This document shows, in pieces, positions 37,401-46,966 of a stretch of 64,000 bases of DNA (position 1 is its first letter; every line of letters starts with the position of its first letter). Under the pieces are notes generated by a model. That model was not told the origin of the DNA. It saw only the letters and a program-made list of their open reading frames with translations, and did no database searches. The position numbers and the translations under genes were made by a program. The stretch is from Papaver somniferum (taxonomy: Eukaryota > Streptophyta > Magnoliopsida > Ranunculales > Papaveraceae), in the NCBI RefSeq assembly GCF_003573695.1, contig NC_039364.1:71134256-71198255 (forward strand), read 5' to 3'.

Positions 37401-37859
37401 CTTTGGACATGCCTTGTTGAGATTAGTAAAGTCGATGCATATTCTAACCCCTCCATTTTTCTTAGGAACAATGACCATGTTGGAGATCCAGGTAGGGTAC
37501 TTGACTTACTTGATAAATCCTGCGTCTAGTAGCTTCCGAAGTTCTGTTTCTACTGCCTCATGATATTCTGGAGCCACTTTTCGTATTTTCTGCCTGAACG
37601 GGGGCGTGCCCGGTTTGATGCGTAGTTCATGTTGGATTACTTTTGGGTCAATCCCCGGCTTATCTCCTAACTTCCAGGCGAACACATCCGCATATTCCTT
37701 AAGTAATTTGGTTAAGGAATGTTCTCTTCCTTCGTCCATGATGGTCCCAATTTTGACCATCTTCGGGTCTTCTTCCGTTCCTATGTTGATTTCCTTTACG
37801 AGTTCTACTGGTGTGAACACAAGCTTCGGGTTTCCGAGGACTGGGGCGCTCTTTAATTG
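34435..37859 (-). pseudogene. Tat pol: RT, RNase H, archaeal-type RNase H, integrase
   Basis: In the same frame as gag-protease. RT has VPKKNGGVRICIDF and the catalytic YVDDM (about 37130-37146). The ordinary RNase H follows and looks degenerate (LYIAATE where an LYLDAS-type active site is usual). A second, archaeal-type RNase H follows (FVDGSKNKEGAGIGIVI, about 36190-36256). Integrase has the HHCC finger (GNHSG ... CEECQ) and the D, D, E residues in GVDIVGPF, IVSDNGKQ and GQAESTNK. Breaks: TAA at 37506-37508, just before the RT core, and a single-base frameshift at about 35975-35990 between the second RNase H and integrase. Loss of the first RNase H active site with gain of the second is a known Tat feature. 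This copy cannot make a full pol. Confidence 0.9.
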
Positions 37860-37862
37860 CTA
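37854..37862 (-). promoter_or_regulatory. Likely readthrough stop between gag-PR and pol (TAG CAA TTA)
   Basis: The gag-protease frame ends at TAG (37862-37860, minus), followed in frame by CAA TTA. UAG-CAR-YYA is the established leaky stop context of tobamoviruses. pol resumes in the same frame with no start codon needed, so suppression would give gag-pol at a low ratio. Function is inferred from the context. Confidence 0.6.
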
Positions 37863-40559
37863 TTTAGCGTGTGTCTGCTCTTCGCTGGTTGTTGAGGTAC
37901 TTCTTTCCGAGCCTTGGACATTACCATCTTTCGTCAAGCCTTTTCCTGTAGTTTCCTTAAGGAATAGGTCTACGGATTTCTCTTTCGCGGTTTCTTGATT
38001 TCTTACTCTTCGGATTTTTCGCTGCTCTTCTTGATCATTATTGATATGATCCTGAGTGGCCTGGCACTCTCGCATAGCAATTCGATCTCCCTTGATCTCC
38101 ATTATTCCCTCAGGTGTTGGAAATCTGAGGTATTGGTGGTATGTTGCCGCAACTCCTTTGAGCTTGTGTACCCATTTTCGTCCAATAATGGCGTTGTAGG
38201 GGGAAGGGGTGTCCACCACACTGAATCGGGTATCCAGTTTCATGGGCCCTGCGTTAACCTGTAACACGATGTCTCCCAAGGGCTTCGTGGCTTCTCCATT
38301 GAATCCGTAGATGGTGTGATAAGAGGTCATCAACTGTTCATCATGGAGCTTCATCCGTTTGAATGCATCATAGAATAGGACATTTACAGAGCTTCCCCCG
38401 TCTATGAGGATCTTTTTGAGGTTACATCCAGCTACTGGTAATGTTAGGACCAAGGGATCGTTATGGTCTTCCATATCTTCTTCGATATCCTCGGCATCGA
38501 AGATGATAGGAGATTCCATCCATTCTTCGTGTTCGTCCACCGCTATCCCATCGACCTTATATAACTCGCAGCGGTCTTCGAATTGCTTCCGTAACCTTTT
38601 TCCAATCTGCGCTGTGAGTGAGGATCCTGTGGCTTCGGAACACGAGATGGTGTTGATTGTTCGGTTTTCTTCCGGAAGTTGGACTGGTTTGGTTCGTTTG
38701 GATCTGTCCTCGGTAACATCCTTTCGTACGTAATGTTTGAGCTCTCCCGCATCAATTAATTTTTGGATCATTATTTTAAGGTTCTTGCATTTTTCGGTCT
38801 GGTGTCCGTTGAAACAGTGATACTCACAGTAATCTTTAGACTTCTCGGATCTCGGGGGCTGCTTTCCCTTAGACCATGGCCACTCTAAGTTTTCCCTCCC
38901 TTTGATCTCTCGTAGGATACGAGCATAGCTAGCGTTGAGTTTCGTGTAAACTTGATCTTCGAATTTTCGGTCGCCTGTTCTTCGTTCATCCCTCCGTTCC
39001 TTCCTATCTTCGTGAGGTCTCTCATCTGAGCAACCCCTTTTGGCCCCATTGGTTTGTTCCGCTGAATTGGTGTGGTGAGACCTCTGCGGATATGCCCTCG
39101 GGTTTTCCCGTTGAATTTCTTCAAGTCGAGCGTGCTTTTCGATAATTATTCGGAGATCTCCTTCTGTCTTGGGCAAACTCCCGTGAATTTCAACAAATAG
39201 GGGACTCATTCGGTCTAAGCCCCATTTGTAGCAGTTGATGCTTACCACTGGGTCCACGCTCCCTATGGCTTGGCAGATCTTATGCCATCTGTTTGTGTAC
39301 TCCCTCGTGGTTTCCTTGTAGCCAATTGCTAGTGAAAAGAGCTTATCCATCCCGGTGTTTACAGTCTTGTTGTACATGTATGTTCTTAAGAATTTCTCTG
39401 CGAGTTGGTCGTATGAGTGGATGGAGTTTGGTGGCAGATTATCAAACCATGATAACGCCGATCCCTTCAAGCTTGACGGGAAGTATCTACAGAGTACGGC
39501 GTCGTTCTGACCCCATCTAGCTAAGACACGGTTGTAGTACCGAACATGTGCAGCAGGGTCGCTGGATCCATCATAGCATTCGAACGTCGGGACAGGGCAT
39601 TTCAGTGGAATAGGGGTGTTGGCCAAGCGATGCGTTAAGGGCGTGGAGTTAGCTTCTCTCATGACCTCTTCTAACCTTCTCCCACCTTGTTTATTTTTTA
39701 ATTGCCTGATCTCTGCCATCATCTCATCTCGTAGTTCCTCCATTGCGCGTTGGTGCTCTAAATTCTTCAGCTCATTACCGTCTGACTCTCCATCGTCATA
39801 ATCCGGGTCGGATACGCTACGTCTCCTTGTCGCGTCTTCATTAGCCGCTAGGACGACTCTACAGTCTTGGTTTGGCTCTGGTGCTTTGGAGCTTGCTTCA
39901 TCAAGTTGTTGGATGGTCTTCGTGCTTAGAGCAATCCGCTCCTTTAAATCTTGATTTTCTCTGGCCAACAGAGCTACAGCTTCTGCGTAAACCTGCTGGC
40001 TCTTCCTCAGTTCCTCAAGCTCAGCCATTAGTCGGTGTGATTGGTTGGACCCATGATTGGGAGTCCCAGCGCGTGCCGCTACAGCCGTGGTGCCGCCCTC
40101 CTCCATGGTCTGTACTAAAGGTGGCAGGGGTTCAGCTTCGGTTGCTGGTGTTTCCAAATTGGAGTGAGCGCCCCTCTGCGGTGCCAGAGCCGCCGGTATG
40201 GTTTGATTCTGATTATTTGTTAGCGGCATTCCAAAGGTTAGAAGGTGCGCGGGTTGGAATGTTCTGGATTCATCCACCCTTTCTCTTGGTTGATTAAGTT
40301 GACTCATGGCGAAGGTATTGCTAGCCTCCGCAGCCTTCGGGACTACCGCAGCCTCCCCGTACTTTATCGTTGCTGCTCTGAGAGCCGCCGCTGCAACTGA
40401 ATTAGCGTTCATGGGTGAAGTGATTTCTGCAGTATCTTGCCTTCGATTGGTCATTTTAGCTTTATCTCCTTTCTGCTTGCTTCGGGTGATGATCGGGGTT
40501 GTCCTGGGTGTTTCTTTTGACAAAGCTTTGGATTTTCCTGCTTCATGCGTCTTTTCCAT
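37860..40559 (-). CDS. Tat gag-protease polyprotein, 899 aa
   Basis: Open from ATG at 40559 to TAG at 37860. The first third is a low-complexity, Ala/Gln/Glu-rich region. A gag core lies at about residues 315-500 (PVPTFECYDGSSDPAAHVRY, then ALSWFDNLPPNSI). A CCHC-like knuckle lies near residue 575 (CEYHCFNGHQTEKC). The protease centre is near residue 715 (LKKILIDGGSSVNVLFYDAF); the D-G-G form instead of D-S/T-G is usual in Tat elements. The product would form virus-like particles and mature gag-pol in the cytoplasm. The upstream stretch to the LTR (40563-40971) is leader. The ATG was chosen as the first in frame after the LTR and primer site. The frame looks intact. Confidence 0.9.
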   Translation of the reverse strand: MEKTHEAGKSKALSKETPRTTPIITRSKQKGDKAKMTNRRQDTAEITSPMNANSVAAAALRAATIKYGEAAVVPKAAEASNTFAMSQLNQPRERVDESRTFQPAHLLTFGMPLTNNQNQTIPAALAPQRGAHSNLETPATEAEPLPPLVQTMEEGGTTAVAARAGTPNHGSNQSHRLMAELEELRKSQQVYAEAVALLARENQDLKERIALSTKTIQQLDEASSKAPEPNQDCRVVLAANEDATRRRSVSDPDYDDGESDGNELKNLEHQRAMEELRDEMMAEIRQLKNKQGGRRLEEVMREANSTPLTHRLANTPIPLKCPVPTFECYDGSSDPAAHVRYYNRVLARWGQNDAVLCRYFPSSLKGSALSWFDNLPPNSIHSYDQLAEKFLRTYMYNKTVNTGMDKLFSLAIGYKETTREYTNRWHKICQAIGSVDPVVSINCYKWGLDRMSPLFVEIHGSLPKTEGDLRIIIEKHARLEEIQRENPRAYPQRSHHTNSAEQTNGAKRGCSDERPHEDRKERRDERRTGDRKFEDQVYTKLNASYARILREIKGRENLEWPWSKGKQPPRSEKSKDYCEYHCFNGHQTEKCKNLKIMIQKLIDAGELKHYVRKDVTEDRSKRTKPVQLPEENRTINTISCSEATGSSLTAQIGKRLRKQFEDRCELYKVDGIAVDEHEEWMESPIIFDAEDIEEDMEDHNDPLVLTLPVAGCNLKKILIDGGSSVNVLFYDAFKRMKLHDEQLMTSYHTIYGFNGEATKPLGDIVLQVNAGPMKLDTRFSVVDTPSPYNAIIGRKWVHKLKGVAATYHQYLRFPTPEGIMEIKGDRIAMRECQATQDHINNDQEEQRKIRRVRNQETAKEKSVDLFLKETTGKGLTKDGNVQGSERSTSTTSEEQTHAK

Positions 40560-40971
40560 CACGTGCCCTTTTGTTGATAATGAAATCTCGCGTAAACTTG
40601 CCTTCTTTACTCACAATACGTTCTCTCTGCATAAGTTATTTCAAACAACAGAAACGGGAATATCCACGTGAAGCGGGTTAGTTGGCGAAATACAATTTTT
40701 CAAGAGGGAATTAATACCCGCAGGCTATAAAATACGGGTTAGAGTTTTATTAAAGGAGATCCTTAGTATAAAAACTACGAAAATTGTAAATCCGATGGAT
40801 TAGAACAATAACCCGCTTAGAACAATAACTCTTATCGAAGATCAAAGGTGGGTTTTTGAACATAATACAATTAACGAATGATCTACGGTCCGAGCTGATA
40901 AAATCAGAGCAATCATATGCCAATTTAAAATGAAATCACAGGACAAGATAAATCTTTTACCGGGACGAAGT

Positions 40972-40990
40972 CCCTGTTTCTAGCGCCAAA
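40972..40990 (-). other. Primer binding site of Tat element
   Basis: Minus-strand TTTGGCGCTAGAAACAGGG lies one base inside the 5' LTR. It is of the TGGCGC type found in plant gypsy elements. The cognate tRNA is not assigned here. Confidence 0.75.
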
Positions 40991-40991
40991 T

Positions 40992-41848
40992 TGTGAGCAC
41001 ACAAACCACGAGGGGGTCCGAACGCTCACAATCAATCATTATCATCTAAAGAGATTATGATGATGGTACCCTGGTGTTGATTCATTGGCTCAAAACCTTC
41101 GGGTTTATCATGGCCTCATCCAACAACTCCATGCGTGGCGTTTGTGCATGGGATATAAGTATTAAGGAAAACAAAACATATAAGTAAACATGCACGGAGC
41201 TAAATGAATGTAAAGTGCTGAAATGTAAATAAGACCAAGGTTTACGTGGTTCAGCACTAAGGCCTACATCCACGGGGTTTGTTGTTTTACTATGTTCTTC
41301 ACGGTTACACGAATAGTTGAATGACTTTTGGGGTTTACATGTTTCTCTCCTCTAAGGGATTAACTTACCCTTACTATTTCTCTCTCTCTCTCTCCTTCCC
41401 TTCCTGATCTTTTCGATCCCCCTTCCTCTTGGTGGAGATTGGGTATTTATAAGGTTAGAACGTGGGACCCATCTCTGAAGACCGTTGGAACCTTATCTTC
41501 TTGTGTCCTTGCGTCCATCACGCGGAGGTCTGCGTTTGCCCCTTGATCCCGCAGAGGCATCCTCGCTCGTTCCACAGGTTGGTCGACATGTACACTGCTC
41601 AGGGTGTTTAATGTGGGTAGTTGAGGGGTCTGCTCGTGTCAGACAAGTGTCTTCTGCCCCTGTCAGTCCGTGTCAGCTAACTTTCTCTCCACCGTTGATC
41701 TTAGCTCCTCTTTTGGGGATGAGATAAAGTAACTCCTCGGGGTTTATTTGGTGTTTCGTGACGCATCATGTTTTGATGTTTTGGCCTGCATGCTTTCCAC
41801 GTACCTTTTTATATACACGTGTCTGATAGTGAGATATATGTGTACACA
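40992..41848 (-). repeat. 5' LTR (right) of Tat element
   Basis: 857 bp, same ends as the left LTR, followed by AAAAG (41849-41853), the target duplication. Confidence 0.95.
41441..41452 (-). promoter_or_regulatory. TATA-like box in Tat 5' LTR
   Basis: Minus-strand TTATAAATACCC, well placed to drive gag-pol transcription from this LTR. No other promoter element was identified with confidence. Confidence 0.55.
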
Positions 41849-44160
41849 AAAAGAAGAAGGAAGATAGCCACATAATTGTATGTAAATGTCGATGGCAGAC
41901 TGGAAAGTAGAGTTGGATCCCATTACGACGGTATTACGTAGAATATTGTCCTGAAGAATTTTAGTTTGAGCCCAAGAAGCAAGGAAACGATAATATGCAG
42001 TATCGGCCATAGTATATATGTCTAAACCACCATCTTTGAGGGGGAGCGAAACAATACGCTGTTGCAGAAGGCCAAAACCAGGTCCATCACTAGTGATCAG
42101 TTGCTGGAGATGTTGGAACAGATGGTTGTCAAAACGGTCCTGGGCCAGCTGGACAAGTGGTACGTCTAGAAAAGTATAGACGGGAAGCACCAGACCAACT
42201 GCGAAGAAGCAGTAACTCACTTTGAGGATCTCTAAGCGTACGTATCGAGTCCATCAATCGTATAATATTATTCACCCTATCCAACAACATTGAAGCACAA
42301 AATTGTACGTCTAGACTGACAGGTGCGCCAAAAAGCTTAACTCCATTTGTTGGCCTGCCAATGTTCTCAAGGAAAATACCTGGTACGACACTGCGTGGAT
42401 CAATGGTAGGCCAAAACAATTTCGTTTTGGAAACATTAAGGTGTAAACCCCTGAGACGACCATCCATCTGAATGATTGTGCCTTAAAGACCTCAGTGGTA
42501 TCACCAATTAGTGTACCATCATCCAACTACCAGGCCTGGAGGTCTAAATCCACAAGCTATCAATTTTCTTCACTAACGGATGCAAAGCAAGAGCAAAAAG
42601 AAGAGGTCCAAGAGGGTCACCTTGCTGAATGCGCTGACTAGATGAAAGAACAGTGTCTATATAATATAATCGAGCAGGCTTAGCATAGCAAAATTCGATC
42701 CATCTAGAGATGACAGGACAATTGCGTCTAACTTCAAGGATTAGGGTTGTTCTGTCCACCAAATTAAAGGAATTTCTGAAATCCACGAGAAACATAAACA
42801 TGTTGTCTTGATGACCTTTTAACTCGAAGAGCCTATTTACCGAATGCAGAATCCCCATACGGAATGCCCACGCCAATCTGAAAATCCCCCAAGTACAGCG
42901 CCATCTCTTTACCCACTGCGGAAGCGGCAAATTTCGAAACTATTCTTCTCCTAATAGTCCCAACGACAATATGTCTTATCCAAACTCTAGGTTTCAGCAA
43001 AGGTGTGAGAGGAGCACTCACAATAAACTCCCCTAACTCACTCGGATACTGTCCAGCAAGCCATAAATTAACCAACCTTGTAATGGAGGAAAGGAGATCA
43101 TCCGTGACTGTAGCCGCTGCCACAAGATGTGCCCTTAGGGAGGCTTTTTAAGCCACCTAGGACTGCAGAAACATTGACGGAAATAGCTTGGGCGTTGATG
43201 TCCATATCAGGAATAGTGGGTGGCAGAGCATTAGAGTGCTTGAGTTATAAATCAACAAGGGTCTCAGGGGACTGGCGAGAAACACCACTCGAGCTCAGCA
43301 CCCTAATAGCCACAGTGAAATGTCCGCAACTAATATTCTTACGAATGTCATTCAAATTACTTTTGTGTGTTTTTTTTTTTTGGCTTCTTGATTGCAGGCC
43401 TGTCCGAGTGGGAAGAAGACTCAAGTAGCTTGTAAACCAAGGTCGCACACCCATTATGTTATCTCCATAACACCAGTGCTTTATTAATGCTAGCAATCTA
43501 TATTTTTTTTTCGATTCTCTAACCTCTCTTCTTGAGCTTTAGTGGGAGCAAAAATACCAAGAGTACATATAGGGAGCAGGAGTTTAATCAAAGGGGTTAG
43601 TTCACGAGGTTTGAGAAAAACATAATCAATTGCAGACTATAAAACCCGAGAGAAATTAAGTCTGCAAGGGATAAGTATGTTGGATACCGTATGGAACTGT
43701 TTATGATACAAGAGGTTAACAAATCCAGAGTAAGCGAGCTAGAGCTGTTTGCACCAAAAGTATCATTAGTTAAGCTACAGATAGAGACATCACAGACCGG
43801 TTTGTCTATTCCATGAATATGAGAACCATTGGATGGGCTCGGAATAACCCTTGTATGCTCCCTGCAAACCCTGCTCAATGCATGTGGATGCATACACTCG
43901 GTGCAAATTCACATTTGCAACTGCACAAGTATCTCTTCTAAAGCATCATAAACTCCAGCCAAATTGAAAATCCTTTCCCGGCATGCAGCTTTCCCACCGT
44001 CTGAAGCAAGGTGTCTCTGATTCAAATGCCCGATAATGGAAACCCTAGCAAATCCACGACCACCAACTCCATTACGACATCCGTCGAAATCCTTGAAGGG
44101 GCATTGGAAGAAAGTGTCACACTGGGAATCAATGATAGGGTCCAGAGGAGATGGAGCTCA
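41849..44160 (-). pseudogene. Reverse-transcriptase-like gene, N-terminal and RT part
   Basis: Minus-strand order: a Cys-rich start (FQCPFKDFDGC ... GHLNQRH, about 44110-44000) that looks like a zinc finger; a spacer with GIDKPVCDVSICSL; then RT-type sequence (AGQYPSELGEFIVSAPLTPL, FLVDFRNSFNLVDR, QQGDPLGPLLFALALHP) and, after a stop, LDDGTLIGDT and TSDGPGFGLLQQRIVSLPL. The YLDD-type catalytic tyrosine is replaced by TAG at 42527-42529. Several frameshifts occur. The family is common in plant genomes as large single-RT proteins without the usual LINE endonuclease. The remaining C-terminal part lies at 27660-28392, cut off by the Tat insertion. Confidence 0.7.
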
Positions 44161-44671
44161 TTGAGAAACCATAACAGTGCAGGTATGAAAGAAAATTATA
44201 GGTGCTGCAAAGCCAAAAACCCAATAAAAAGAATCACTGAGAAAAAAGGCATTAGAAAAGTGTGAGGCGAGAAGGTATCAGGGAGGAGAGGAAGCAAGGA
44301 AATCTTAGAAGAAGAGATTCAAATACAGGTTTTCAATCGCCCATCAATCGTCTCTCCGAAGGAGAAAAATCGCTTCTCCTAAAAAATCGCGTCTCCCAAT
44401 AAAGTGAAGTATAGACTGAGGGAGTTACATTAAATCTTTACTATAGGAACTCATTTGAAGAAACCAAATTAATTTAAAAATAATGGATCAATAGTACCCT
44501 TCTCAATCCAATCAACAATGTCTCTTGTGGTCTCTAAATCCACCTCTCCACTTTGCGATCTCTTAAAGTAATCTTCTCAGACAGATGAAAACATTCCCTT
44601 TCAAACATCAGAACTAAATTTTCTTCAATCTGATATTTTCTTTTTTTAACGAAATCACTTCAATACTTAAT
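44161..44671. other. Spacer, possible leader of the RT-like gene
   Basis: Minus strand holds a plausible acceptor (GGGTTTTTGGCTTTGCAG, near 44200-44220) and purine/pyrimidine-rich sequence. No gene is seen. Confidence 0.3.
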
Positions 44672-44981
44672 AAAGAATGCGAAATTGGGGATAAAAAAAG
44701 TAATTGGGTGATATTGATTACTTCCCCAAACCCATGGTGTGTGTTCAAGGGTGATTTTTGGGTATGAAAATACTAAAATACTCTTTAATTAATTAAAAAA
44801 CATTATGAAAAGACCATTATACCTTTTCTCCTGAAACATAAAAATTAAATAACCAAAACATATCCCCCATTCTTTCAATTCACTACCGGCACTCTTAGGG
44901 TTAGGTTTTGAAAAAAAAATTCCATCATTCTTCATCGATTCAAAAATTTCTTCGTCGATTAACCTACCCGAATCATAAACA

Positions 44982-45967
44982 ATGCCTCCACGAAAGAAAA
45001 CAAATGCCCAATCGAACTCAAAATCGATTGCTCAACAAAAACATGAACAAAGAATTGCTAAGATTGCTCAAGAGCAAGAAGAAGAAGATTCGGAGAATCA
45101 ACCTCTCGCAACCATGACTTCTGTGAGAAGGTAAGTGATTTTAAACTACTTTATGAGTGTTTAAATCGATTTATAGCAATGGGTTTAGGTTAGAATCGCG
45201 AACCCTAACTGAAACAGTTGAGTTTCAGTGAGTACCGACACTGAAATATGTATGAATACAGTGCCGGTTTTGTGTTCCGGCATTTAATCTTGGATGAATG
45301 CAATGCCGTTTCCAACCCCAGATTCACCTGAAACTGATTTTTTCCTACCGGCATAGAATTTGGGTCGAAGTCTATGCCGGTTTTTAGTACCGACGGTCTT
45401 TAATAATAATTCGTGTATGCCGGTAGTGGACTTAACACATATTGGAGAGTTTATGAATTTGTCACCAGTACCGACATAGATATTAGGTTGCATTATATGC
45501 AGGTTTTGGGTACCAGCATTCTTTTGTAATAATTCGAGCATGCCGGTAGTGGACTTAAAACATACAGGAAAACTTAAGAATTTGTCACCTATACCGGCAA
45601 AAATTTTAGGTTGATTTGTTTGTCGGTACAAAGTTACGTCATGGAATTGATTTATTTCGAGAGTGTCGGTAGTAGTCTTTTGATATCCAGAAGAATTACA
45701 TATGACTACCGGCATTCTGGATAGTCAATGTTCACTGCCGGAACATTTAATCGGCGTGGTTAGTTTAAGTAAGTCAATGCAGGTACAAAAACTGAAAGTG
45801 AGTTGTCTCACATCCATTTCGTGTGCTTATGATATAGGTCAAAAGCCAAGGAAGCTAGCAAAAGAAAAACTAAAGATGCGGTCACTAAGAGAAGAAGGAA
45901 GGACGGTCTTGATACTCCTCAATCTCTCCCTCCTCGAGGGAAAGATGAAGGTCGCAAAAATAATTGA
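44982..45967 (+). CDS. 92-aa basic protein of the small TIR element, two exons
   Basis: Exons 44982-45130 and 45838-45967 (GTAAGT donor, GATATAG acceptor) join in frame to 92 codons plus stop. Exon 1 encodes MPPRKKTNAQSNSKSIAQQK then EQEEEDSENQP. Exon 2 encodes KAKEASKRKTKDAVTKRRRK. The acidic patch before the intron and the Arg/Lys-rich run after it parallel exons 1 and 2 of the PMD gene at 11888-13335, including the intron position. It is probably the 5' part of the same gene type with the PMD exons lost. The 707-bp intron is filled with CCGGCAT words. Likely nuclear by composition; function unknown. Confidence 0.55.
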
Positions 45968-46410
45968 TATGTAATGCCGGTATTTAGCTTTGGAAAACAT
46001 TTATTCCTGTATGTTTTTTGGTAGGTACCGGCATTGTAAAATTGAAACTTAACAACGCCGGTTGCGCTGCCGTCATTCTCGATATTGCTGGTACCACGCC
46101 GGTACGGGGTTCCGGCGTTGATGTTTATTAATTTCCCATGTCGGTGTTTGGTTTTAGATGGAAATATTTCCTGTATGTGTTTCATGCAGTTCCGGATAAA
46201 AACCTATCAATAAAACCATGCCGGTTGAATATTCAGTAGTATATTCCTTGGCAGGTAAAAAAGTTAACTGCGTACCGGCATAGTTTTTTGGTAGAATATT
46301 ATGCCGGATCAATATTCAAAATGGGGGATATCGCTCTACCGGCATGGTCGTAGTATGAATACCATGCCGGTATTGAGTCTGCCGGCATGGTATTCATACC
46401 ATTTCTATGC
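45220..46410. repeat. Dispersed CCGGCAT/ATGCCGG word field
   Basis: The words (with small variants such as TACCGGCA, TGCCGGTA) occur many times in alternating orientation over about 1.2 kb, giving potential hairpins such as ACCGGCATGG...CCATGCCGGT at about 46335-46370. They occupy the intron and the inter-gene spacer. They are not a simple tandem repeat. Confidence 0.8.
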
Positions 46411-46467
46411 CGTCACCTAGGTTTTACAGTTGAAAAAATGGCGGGTTTAAAGAAAAAAATAGATTTT

Positions 46468-46692
46468 TCAACCTCCTAGCAGCTTTACCTGTGTATTGGG
46501 GATGCTTGCATGTTGTGCAAGTTTACTTTCTTGTGTAGCTTCTTCGAAAAACTCTCCATACTCGTCAAAATCATCATTCAAGGGTGTTGGCTCAACAAAG
46601 AGTTGCAATTGAGAGTTGTTGTCGTTAGATCCTTGTTGTAGTTGAGCTAAAGATTCAGCAGCTGCAATTCTCTCCTCAAAATCATCTTCCAT
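46468..46692 (-). CDS. Short acidic frame of the small TIR element
   Basis: 74 codons from ATG 46692, MEDDFEERIAAAESLAQLQQ at the start, rich in Asp/Glu/Gln. A plausible splice donor (ACACAG|GTAAAG) at 46489/46488 suggests this is exon 1 of a longer gene whose other exons are deleted. Placed and oriented like the 129-aa gene in the PMD element, but the sequence is not clearly related. Not recognised. Confidence 0.4.
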   Translation of the reverse strand: MEDDFEERIAAAESLAQLQQGSNDNNSQLQLFVEPTPLNDDFDEYGEFFEEATQESKLAQHASIPNTQVKLLGG

Positions 46693-46966
46693 TTTCACAA
46701 AAAAATTTCCACTCAAAAATATTTTCCCTCCTTCTATTCTCACCTCATTCACCCAAATTCAAATAAAACACACTAATCATTTATCAAAAATCTTATGATT
46801 TTACTAATTATTATTAATCACTAATCTTGATTAGTGAGGGATAGATTAGTTAATACGTAAAATACTTAGATAAGGGGTGACCCCGAATTGATATCTGGAT
46901 CCAGTTTTTGTCCTTTTTTTATATTTCCCAATTATTTTTTTTGAATCCCCAGTTTCGCATTCTTAA

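Larger units (their letters stand above)
28393..41848 (-). mobile_element. Ty3/gypsy Tat-lineage LTR retrotransposon, 13.5 kb
   Basis: Two 857-bp LTRs (28393-29249 and 40992-41848) flanked by AAAAG on both sides (28388-28392 and 41849-41853). The coding strand is minus: primer site at about 40972-40990, gag-protease, pol with RT, RNase H, a second archaeal-type RNase H, and integrase, then a polypurine tract before the left LTR. The extra RNase H and an antisense gene between pol and the 3' LTR are hallmarks of the Tat group (Ogre/Retand/TatV relatives). By eye the LTRs differ at about 5 of 857 positions, so the insertion is young. pol is broken once by nonsense and once by frameshift. Confidence 0.93.
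44672..46966. mobile_element. 2.3 kb TIR element with CCGGCAT/ATGCCGG words
   Basis: Ends carry an inverted repeat of about 40 bp (AAGAATGCGAAATTGGGGAT at 44673; its complement with GCGAAACTGGGGATT at 46966-46930). Inside are a short intact basic gene on the plus strand, a short convergent frame on the minus strand, and between and within them many CCGGCAT and ATGCCGG words in both orientations. The plan copies that of the 9.2 kb PMD element, but with a different word and TIR. No transposase. A target duplication was not identified. Confidence 0.65.

Noticed and set aside
37860..37862. TAG as a simple inactivating mutation in gag-pol
   Set aside because: It lies exactly at the protease/RT boundary and has the full readthrough context, so a programmed stop is more likely. 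The TAA at 37506 lacks such context and is treated as damage.
37854..37862. Integrated tobamovirus sequence, suggested by the TAG CAA TTA context
   Set aside because: Flanking proteins are gypsy protease and RT; no viral replicase or coat-protein sequence is present.
36652..40671. Many plus-strand frames between 36 and 40.7 kb
   Set aside because: They are opposite to the real gag-pol frame and show no domains.
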